Source: Acholoe squamosa (lineage: Eukaryota > Annelida > Polychaeta > Phyllodocida > Polynoidae). From it: a DNA stretch of 64,000 bases. Made by a program: the position numbers and the translations under genes. Within the stretch, counting starts at the first letter, position 1; each line of letters opens with the position of its first letter. Shown here one piece after another: positions 56,361-64,000 of the stretch. A model generated the notes under the pieces. The model did no database searches. It was not told the origin of the DNA and saw nothing but the letters and a program-made list of their open reading frames with translations. The DNA is taken from assembly GCA_949317995.1 (NCBI GenBank), contig OX439036.1, forward strand, positions 109,471,669 to 109,535,668. Reading direction: 5' to 3'.

Positions 56361-56909
56361 CTATGAACTTCTGTTGACAATCAGATTGAAGTACAAGGGG
56401 ATTATGATCAAGTTCATTAAGGAGCACTACAGTGATTTGGGCATCATATATCCATACTATGAAAGAATTGCACATCATTAGTCTAATGCGGAATGTGCAA
56501 TTATTGTTCTGTAACGAAAGTTGTATGACAGTTTCGGATAATGCAGTTGCAAATCTAGATAAATGTTGAAGCAAGTAGCATCCTATCACTAAAAATGCAA
56601 CTTTATATAATACTTGAATCTTTGAAGTTGAAACTGTGGAAGCCAGGCCTGTTTGGTGCACTGAAAAGAAAACTATATGTTGATGATAGATTTTGACCAT
56701 TTCAACACTTTAATTCATTAGATTGTAGAGTCTAAAAATGTATACTTTTGGCAGTAGGCAATGTTGGATAGTGGTTCTAGAGCACACGGTTATAGTGGAA
56801 TAATAGATAACTCTGTAAGCGATAGAGGAAAACAAACCTTATACCCCAAACACATAGTTTGGGTAATTTAGTCATTAAGGGAATGCATTTATTTTAGCAG
56901 TCAGGTAGA

Positions 56910-57038
56910 GGGCTGGTTCCACTGCGTCGGTTGGGTCCATTTTTTGCTAATCCGACAATCTTTTCCCCATACATTTGCTACATCAAAATTAGTCAGTTTA
57001 GTTGAAAATGGACCTGACTGACACAGTGGACCAAGCCC
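56910..57038. mobile_element. Short MITE with about 36-bp inverted repeats (129 bp)
   Basis: GGGCTGGTTCCACTGCGTCG + GTTGGGTCCATTTTT mirrors GAAAATGGACCTGACTGACA + CAGTGGACCAAGCCC. Confidence 0.8.
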
Positions 57039-58309
57039 TTAAAGATGCATTTTCTCATGAATGAAATCCATATAACATCACCACACAATACCTCTGTCAC
57101 CTTAGTCACACTGCCCTTACACCTCCTCTTTTACAGCATGATTTACATCCTTTCTCTGCATGTCCATCCCCAAAAGCTTCAACCCCCTAGTCAGGTGTAC
57201 TCTAATAGTCCCAATTCTTGCCACCAGGTTCTCTTTGATCAGGTCTAGCCTCATTTCCCTGCTAAATCACCCCAACACCTGCTTCACTGAGCCATGAGAG
57301 AATAGAGAGGCACTCACAGGGAGGCGATGTGGGTGAGGGTAGGGCTTTGTGGATGAAAGAGGAAGGTTTGATGTTAACTACCTAAATGTTGGGGATGAGA
57401 ATCTCCCTTAATCTTCATCAAAAGCTTCGCCACTAGAAAGGGAGGGCAAGGGCTATGATAATGGGGCTATAGCTAGGACCTAATGTTTTACCAATTGGAT
57501 TGCATGAAATGTCCCCAAAAATCGTCAGTCAAGCTAGTATAAGGGCTGCAACCCTACCCCCCCACCCCGCGCCCACCCCACACCCCAACCCCCCGCACTG
57601 TACTTCTGGGGCACCAAAGTAGAGCGGCAAAAGATGCATCAGCTTGTGGCGCCATCTGACGATCTGTCCATGCCGATATCTGAAATGCAGATTACCGCCA
57701 TTATATAGCACGAAACATAAATTGCTTTACAGATTAGAATGATCTCTGTCATTAAAGCTTTAAGTACTAAATGCTCTGAGAATCATCACTTTGAATGGTG
57801 CGCACAGTTCTGGAACAGCATGGCATCATCAACACGCACATGGCCGGTTACCTTGGTAATTTGGTACGTTTTGTGGTTAGCGTCCGTACAAATAGGTCTA
57901 CTCTCGGAGGTTTGAGTTTTATTCAATTTCTCTACAACTACTCGTCAGATAGTAACATATACCCTGCCAGATTAGAGCTATCGGAGAGTACAGATCGAGA
58001 TACCTTCTCCATAACTAGGAAGGGCCCAGATCCCTCTGAACTGAGGTCCAAAATGGCGACCATTTCAACTTGACTGACGATTTTCTAGACTATAAATCGT
58101 CTAAACAAGATATAAATGAAAGAAGACTTCAAAAGTAGAACATTAGGAACAATCAAGTTGGTAAAACACTACAAAGTTCTGAAAATATATTTGTTGAACT
58201 GTCTGTGTATCAGGTCGAGTTAGCTGGCACTATAATATTCTTGCTTTCCTCACTGCCTCACAGCCTCAAAAATCTTGCTTCATCTGGTACCTCACGGGTA
58301 CTCTAGGGT
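57039..58309. other. No gene confidently recognised
   Basis: 57215-57285 is the diverged copy of 53120-53190. A 92-codon plus frame at 57795-58073 ending in AAAATGGCGACC is unassigned. Poly-C region at 57556-57595. Confidence 0.35.
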
Positions 58310-58615
58310 GAAGCAGTCAAAAAGTCTAATTTTGTAACCAGCGATCTACTAACCCATTTTTACATATAGTGTAACAATAGAAGTACACATAACTCTCATT
58401 GTTAGATAGAAAACTTTTAGATTAACCCTATATCTACCGCTTCACATTGCATGATTTAAGACAATAGAATTAAAAGCCCCATTAAAAGTCCATTATAGCT
58501 ACTAAGGTACACTACAAGTATCCATTAGATCTGATTCTGAACCTTTTACAGTAGTCTAATGTATCTTCTACAAAGGCTTCATCTCATGAAGAGGCAAAGA
58601 AAGAGGGTGTTCACA
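58310..58615 (+). repeat. Segmental repeat, paralogue of 48800-49110
   Basis: AGAAGTACACATAACTCTCA + TTGTTAGA, GCCCCATTAAAAGTCCATTA and TTCATCTCATGAAGAGGCAA in the same order. Confidence 0.75.
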
Positions 58616-59010
58616 AGAACAGTATCTTACAAATGTAAGAAGCAACCGAGTTTTTGATTTCAGAAAATGGTCTAGGACAGGATTGGCCAAAAATTGTCAT
58701 TGGTCTCAGTCAGCAAAATCATATCAACTATGCCTTATAGGAGATGATTTGCATAGCTCATTTCTAAAGCTGGTAAAGAAGCTTCTGATTTTCGTTAAGT
58801 TTACACACAAGTTATGTTCAGTTTATGGCATATCTACAAAATCAGGGTGTGGCTTATGCAGCTTCTAGCAAGGGTTCTGTGTTGTATCTACCCCGATGTT
58901 GTACTGTTTCTGCATGAGTGGTGCTGTAATGTATTTAACACTAGCTGGCCTATTAGTTACAGTCCAATAGGCCCACAATGATAACGCCGGGAACCCTCAT
59001 TATCATCCAC

Positions 59011-59250
59011 CAGAGGCCATTTCTTAACACACTACGACTACCCACCTTCAAATCGTAGTAGGAAGATTACAGTCAAATATTAGTGGTTATGATGTAGCTG
59101 CAGTACTCCGACTGTCGTACCAGACTCTAGTTGATTGCTACATAAATGCTAGTCGTATAGAGGGACCTAATTATCTGGCCATTCGACACTTCGCCAATGT
59201 AGTGTAAGGTTATAGTTTATATAATAACACAGCTAGGCAAAGTCATAGTG
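59011..59250 (+). mobile_element. Family B MITE, right end lost
   Basis: CAGAGGCCATTTCTTAACAC, ACTACGACTACCCACCTTCA, AATCGTAGTAGG are collinear with the full-length copies up to about 59165; the remainder is unclear. Confidence 0.82.
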
Positions 59251-59261
59251 CATTATCCTTA

Positions 59262-59745
59262 ATGCTGCGCTCTGATTGGCTGATACATGAGGTCCGAGTT
59301 AGCCCTCGCACCCACTTGTGCGCTGGTTGCCGGTCGGGCAGCAGGAGCAGGGTGGGTCTCCCTGACCAGGCCTCAATGCTGAGTCAATGGGAGAGATTTT
59401 TACAGTCGACTTTGAATGGGTAATTTTAGGAATTTTGCCTTGAAAAATTATGATAGTGTGGGTATGAACACCTTGTTGGCTGGTGTGTAAAATAAACTCA
59501 TTGTGATTTATAGAAATAGGAGATATTGGGCTCTGTATGATGCACACACTGACCCACATAGCTGAGACCGTGAGTGCATGGTATGTTGTCCACTGACCAC
59601 CCTGCACCTCCCAGGTGAGCAGGGGCTGACCATACCCGTGCTAGACAGTGACCCACCATGGCTTCCAGTAGAACGCCCCCTACCGGAGATATCCCCGGCT
59701 TTGGGTGCCTGCTGGAGTAACTCGGACCTCATGTATTGACCGTGC
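59262..59745. mobile_element. GC-rich element with ATACATGAGGTCCGAGTTA inverted repeats
   Basis: ATACATGAGGTCCGAGTTA at 59283 and TAACTCGGACCTCATGTATT at 59719 are inverted. Flanking copies of GTGCATTATC (59246, 59740) suggest either an extended TIR or a duplicated target. Short overlapping ORFs (79-102 codons, minus) are unassigned. Confidence 0.6.
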
Positions 59746-60069
59746 ATTATCTAGATGGATAATGCACTCCTAGCAAAGGAGGTTATCTCCATCTCACCTT
59801 TAGAGTTCACATTTGATATTTATGTGTTGTGGTGGCTGATGGGTGATTTTTCTGTGTGGGAATAATGCACTTGGTCATGGCTGTGGCAGTGCTCTAGACT
59901 GTATTGAGACATTGAGGGGCCTTATAGGACCCTAAATAATGCATGAATGCATCTGCACCCATGTATACCCTCCAGGTCCCTTATCTGCACTGCTTCCTTC
60001 AGGTCCTCCCGTGGTGCTGTTTCTACTTTTATTTTATGTGAATAACTTCTTCCCATAGAGATAGCATTG

Positions 60070-60360
60070 CAGGGCCGATCCACACACCCCCAGTGGCGTA
60101 ACGTGTGCCGATCCACCACAGCGGCCGATCCACCACTGCAGCCTCGTTCTGGGTGCATGTAAACATTCAAAATGGCGATGGGCGCTCGTGCGGTGAACTA
60201 CGGTAACGGATTTTGCTAATTTTCAGTTAATTAAACAGTCTTAAAACATAAAATAAATATAGAACTAAACTCCCCTGGTGTCCTCGGTGGCCGATCCACC
60301 CCTCAGGGGGGGTCTCCCCCGAGGACGTTAGCCCCCCTGAGGGGTGGATTGGCCACCTCA
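60070..60360. repeat. GCCGATCCAC motif cluster and GC-rich hairpin
   Basis: GCCGATCCAC occurs at 60074, 60098, 60123 and 60289. GGTGGCCGATCCACCCCTCA + GGGGGG and CCCCCCTGAGGGGTGGATTG + GCCACC form a near-perfect 26-bp stem (60285-60357). Confidence 0.7.
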
Positions 60361-61324
60361 TACACAACGGTCATTTAGTTCTATCTATGTATAGGTCCCA
60401 TTAAAGTCATTGTCTATTCTCTAAGTAGAGTTGTATCTTGTATTTACTGGTGTATGTTTGTAACATTGAGTGTCATAGTTTATCCCAAAATGGGTTATAA
60501 CAAGTAAAGCTCTGTGTGCTGACTTCATCCCTTTAGCTGATATCATCAGTCACCTGTTTGTCTCCCTATCTGACATGAGTCCATCATACTTCTTGATGAT
60601 GTGAGACTCTTATCTCAGCCTCTAGATAGCATATAAAATCAGGTCGCTCTCCTCCCTCCTCAATCAGTGCATCTGATCTGTGCTATTAACATCAACCCAT
60701 TGGACTACCTTGCTGATATAAATGGACTTTGTTACCTGAGGACTAAGAGGAGGCAATATTCTTTGTACAAGTTAAGCTAGGACTATACTCAATGGATTAT
60801 GTGTTACCAAAGGTTACACCAAGCTGCACTTGTGGTTCTTGTACACAATTATGTTCTATGGACTATGCTGGAATGTTGTATCACCTGAGGACATTTGTGT
60901 GGGTATGTCAGCAACAAACCACATCAAGTAAACTTCAAACTTGTCACAAAGACTTTGTCTACAATTCATTGGCCACGACCACCACAGCCTATGTATGAAT
61001 TCTCAATTCTATAAAATGTAGTTTGGCCCTAGCTGTTCTATAAATGTTCACTAGTCATAGGTGCCAGGGCATGAAGGTGGCTTACTTCAATGCTTTGCTT
61101 CATATATGTTGTTTTACTACTCTCTCACAGTCCTATTTATCGTTTTGGTCTTTTCGGTCGAAGTATCTCTCCTCGGCAACGGCTAAAAGCTAGGCATGTG
61201 CTTGGTTCTCGGGAGTATCTCCCTGGGTGGGCTTGGGAGGTATAGTAATATTAGCATTCCATTGGGCTCCTCAGACCCTTAGAATGTGTCAGCTGAAGTG
61301 TAAAGGGTGAAGCTCCTTCTATAC
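60361..61324. other. No recognisable feature
   Basis: A 68-codon plus frame (60792-60998) is unassigned. Nothing else recognised. Confidence 0.4.
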
Positions 61325-61505
61325 GCTGTACAAAAAGTGCCATCGAAACAACAGGGCTTCTCCTGGCAAATTTGGACCATATAGCTGTCACCGTTGTTTT
61401 CATAAATATTCCCAGTAGTGCTGAACTATTTTAGAAATTACTCTGCATCACCTAAACAGTGACACACTGAATAATTCTCTTCTGCAGATTCCACAATCTG
61501 CCTTT
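61325..61505 (+). mobile_element. Family D MITE, strongly diverged
   Basis: CGCTGTACAAAAAGTGCCAT, AAATTACTCTGCATCACCTA + AACAGTGA, CTGCAGATTCCACAATCTGC correspond to the family in order. Confidence 0.5.
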
Positions 61506-62032
61506 AGGGTTTTTTGAAGGATTCTCCTGATGCAGCGCCCTTAATAATAATAGCAGCTTTGCCCCTCACATGGATATAGAAAGTGATTTGATGAGTTGGG
61601 GAACAGAGTATAGTTAGCTAAATTTTCATTACTGAAAGTATATGGTGGTCAATCTGAAGTCTACTGTTGATATCAATACAAGGTAGAGAGTACATAAGGT
61701 ATTAAATGAGCACATGGTTGATTAGGGGCCATTGCAAAGTATCCCACTGCAAGACAGAATAGACATAATGAGAATGATGAAAAGTAGGCAATAGCGTAAT
61801 TGCACAATATGTATGAAATATTAATATTATGAAATAGTGTTGAGGTGTATAACTAAGTGTATACATCTAAATACTTTTTCTTATCTTATGATTTTGGCTC
61901 GGGGAGTGCTTTTTTCTTATAACCCACGGTGCATTATTCAGCCATAACACACTCTGAGACCTTTTGTTTGTCTTCAAGAAGGTGCTGGTTTCAACCTGGC
62001 CATGTTAGTAAAGAGGCGAAGCATATAAAGTC

Positions 62033-62112
62033 AACCGCGCCAACGGGGAAATGATCCCTGGCCACTGGGGCAGGAGACGAGCTCGCTGTCCACTATACCA
62101 AGCCGACCAGTG
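62033..62112 (-). repeat. tRNA-derived SINE head (tRNA-Asp/Glu-like)
   Basis: On the minus strand: GGCTTGGTATAGTGGACAGC (A box in the style of TTAGTATAGTGG) and, 35 nt on, GGGATCATTTCCC (imperfect B box). Arms are degenerate, so SINE head or tRNA pseudogene rather than tRNA. Confidence 0.5.
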
Positions 62113-62424
62113 CTAGAAACCAATGTACAGGAAGGATTTTGAAAAGTTTTCCGACATACCTGATGTGTACACACCTCGTTAGCATAGATTCCAATGGTAC
62201 CAGGTGGAGTTATCAACAGGGAAACATCCTTAGTTATACCACTATTCTGCCACCTCCCTTACTGTTATGCCCTCTCCTACCAGTGCATTATGAGAGCATA
62301 TACGCACATGTTCATTTTAGGGATTTTTGGATATAGTTTTTTGAGGTCAAGTTGTACTAAGAATATTTTGGGAAATTTTGGGAGACATACAAATTCAGTC
62401 TCGCCATTGTTTCAGTGTGAAAAA

Positions 62425-62505
62425 TCATCCAAACTCGTATTAGGATTGGACCCCAGCCGCAGTGGTGGTAGGCGAAGGCCTTAGCCATAGCGCCACACTG
62501 AACGG
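62425..62505 (-). repeat. tRNA-derived SINE head
   Basis: On the minus strand: GTGGCGCTATGGCTAAGGCC (A box), GCCTACCACCACTGCGGC, and GGGGTCCAATCCT (B box). Confidence 0.5.
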
Positions 62506-62679
62506 TGATGAAATCCAATGCGAAAATAAATAAGACCTTGACCGGAGAGGTACGGCATTTTGACACTCACTTTTCGTCTTGATTCCAAGCTTGTCATGTT
62601 ATAATATCGAAATCCCAAGATGTTTTCGATCCATAGAAGAGGAATGCGTGCTAATTTTCTCCATTTTCTTCGATATAAA

Positions 62680-62860
62680 AAAGAATCCATTGATTTTCCC
62701 AACGTACGTGAGTCTCCGGCCGGCCATTCCCACCCGCCTCCTTGTCCGGCGAAAGTGTGTCAGTGGCCCGGATGTGGATATAGGTCAAGTTCTCGTTGTA
62801 CAAGAAAGACGCTGAAAATTTTGGACCGTATTTGGAAAATCAATGGATTCTTATTTATTT
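62680..62860. repeat. Inverted repeat pair AAGAATCCATTGATTTTCC
   Basis: AAGAATCCATTGATTTTCC at 62682 and GGAAAATCAATGGATTCTT at 62836 are perfect inverted repeats. A third, direct copy (AAGAATCTATTGATTTTCC) is at 63311, followed like the first by a CCGGCCATTCC motif. Confidence 0.8.
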
Positions 62861-63008
62861 TAAATATATCGGACATATCAAGCACGGAGTACTCATCTAG
62901 AATGTCTAAGGATATGTATGTTTTAATTTGAAAACTTGTCATGGTTGGATTCGATACAAAAAGTGACTGTATACACAGCGGTACATCTCCCGGCAAGGAA
63001 CAAAAACA

Positions 63009-63092
63009 ATGGCTTCGCACAGAGTGCTGACCCGGGCCGTATCGCTTGCTTTTACAAAATGTCTTCTCGTGGCTATATTCTGTGGATATCAG
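63009..63092 (+). CDS. Candidate short first exon with hydrophobic N terminus (hypothetical)
   Basis: ATG in context AACAATGG, 28 codons in phase 0, then CAG before GTAAGA, an excellent donor. The product would begin MASHRVLTRAVSLAFTKCLL and continue VAIFCGYQ, a signal-peptide-like profile. Against it: the segment from about 63050 is repeated at 63680-63745, where the frame hits a stop and the donor reads AGTAAG, so the exon may be part of a repeat. No downstream exon is visible. Confidence 0.25.
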
Positions 63093-63308
63093 GTAAGAAA
63101 TTAATACAAAATGGAGGAAAAGGTGGTATAAATGCAATATGGCATAAATATGGCAGCACATGGGTGGTATATTGACGATATTGCACTCGGCCTAACGGCC
63201 TCGTGCAATATTCATTAATATACCACCCTTGTGCGGCCAGATTTATGCTATATTCCATTAATATCCTATATGAACATGCCATGCCTAAATTCGCCATTTT
63301 GTTCGAAA
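63092..63308. mobile_element. Fold-back element with about 100-bp arms
   Basis: GTAAGAAATTAATACAAAAT + GGAG ... GGTGGTATATT ... ATATTGCACTCGG, turning at CCTAACGG, then CCTCGTGCAATAT ... AATATACCACCC ... GCCATTTTGTTCG. Confidence 0.8.
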
Positions 63309-63479
63309 TAAGAATCTATTGATTTTCCATAGTGATACGGATTGGCACCCGTCCCGTCCGGCCATTCCTTGTTCGATGCATATCTGACCTAGTTCTTACA
63401 TCCGGGCACCTCGCCACTTCGTAAACAAGACGCAATGGCACAGTTCGATTTATAAAGAATCTGTTGGCTTTTGGACTCT

Positions 63480-63850
63480 ATACAGACCATAATGGCACTG
63501 AAACTTGTCGAGAATAATCCTGGAAACCATATACTAAAGGATAGATAGGTTTAAAGCTTAATATCATAACATTTCAACGTAAGAAATTGATTATCCACAT
63601 TCTGGTCATTGGACAAGAAATCACAGGAACACTTCCGCTGACAATATGGCGAGGATTATTTCTATCGCTTGGCCGAACAAAATGTCTTCTCCTAGATTTA
63701 TTATAGGGTTATAGAGTAAGAAATTAATACAAAATGGAGATAAATGTTAGATAAACGCATTTATCCATGTTATGAGACAGCACTTGTGGTCGTGGATTAA
63801 TATTAACCCATAAACCCATGCGTGCTGTCTCATAACATGGATTAAACGCT
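63480..63850. repeat. Diverged second copy of the 62.9-63.1 kb segment, with its own palindrome
   Basis: ACAAAATGTCTTCTC, AGTAAGAAATTAATACAAAA + TGGAG match 63055-63117. The palindrome GTTTATC/ATCCATGTTATGAGACAGCA ... TGCTGTCTCATAACATGGAT at 63765-63843 occupies the place of the fold-back at 63092-63308. Confidence 0.75.
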
Positions 63851-64000
63851 ACATAATCTTTTAATTTCATAGAAAGGAAGGACATCATTGCAATCAAATA
63901 ATTTCTCATTTTTCAACGATGGTATCCTGCTGAAAGAGAGACTAATTTTAGACTAGATAGTGTTATACAATCGTTTTATGGTTCATTGATATCACAACAT

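Noticed and set aside
1-64000. CRISPR-like arrays, prokaryotic operons or phage genes
   Set aside because: The regular repeats are contiguous minisatellites without spacers; exons with introns show a eukaryotic genome.
1-64000. Autonomous transposon genes or retroviral/LTR pol domains
   Set aside because: No reverse transcriptase, integrase or transposase motif was seen in the long frames; all recognised elements are non-autonomous.

Overview
This is animal nuclear DNA: AT-rich, intron-scale spacing, no operons, dense in short non-autonomous transposons and minisatellites. The only protein-coding sequence I can defend is two splice-bounded exons of a nicotinic acetylcholine receptor-type (Cys-loop) ligand-gated channel gene on the minus strand: one at 34127-34320 (N-terminal helix and first beta strands) and the next, a 45-bp exon, at 21680-21724 (loop D tryptophan). 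They are separated by a 12.4-kb intron. The signal-peptide exon (right of 34320) and later exons (left of 21680 or outside the window) were not found. A 177-bp insert at 16273-16449 resembles a repeat I know from molluscs, so a lophotrochozoan marine invertebrate is my best guess; this is weakly supported and a cephalochordate or other marine invertebrate is not excluded.

Layout. 0-3 kb: a MITE of the CACTGTAAAA type, an 11-bp minisatellite (1.56-2.14 kb) and a compact cruciform (3.02 kb). 3.8-14.2 kb: two diverged copies of a multi-kb segment (block I about 3.8-8.6 kb, with one 1.2-kb unit repeated in tandem; block II about 9.1-14.2 kb) that carry the same older MITEs in the same relative places. 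15-21 kb: clustered, partly nested MITEs. 21.7-34.1 kb: the receptor intron, with about nine members of a palindromic piggyBac-type MITE family, a 32-bp minisatellite (23.8-24.8 kb), a (TA)n tract and two long full-length inverted repeats. 34.1-34.3 kb: receptor exon. 34.9-40.2 kb: more MITEs and a 42-bp minisatellite (38.2-39.5 kb) split by a 0.2-kb insertion that carries a tRNA-like sequence. 41-62 kb: repeat mosaics, another pair of diverged segmental copies (about 46-53 kb against 54-58.6 kb), and a modular element family built around a GGAGGTTTCTGACC motif. 62-64 kb: two tRNA-like SINE heads on the minus strand, and fold-back elements next to a candidate short first exon with a good splice donor.

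At least eight MITE families can be defined by alignment within the window alone. The commonest has TTAA target duplications and CCCTTT ends at three copies, which identifies it as piggyBac-type. Nested insertions give a partial chronology. Long open frames at 1.5-2.2, 23.7-24.9 and 38.2-39.6 kb are by-products of tandem repeats, not genes.
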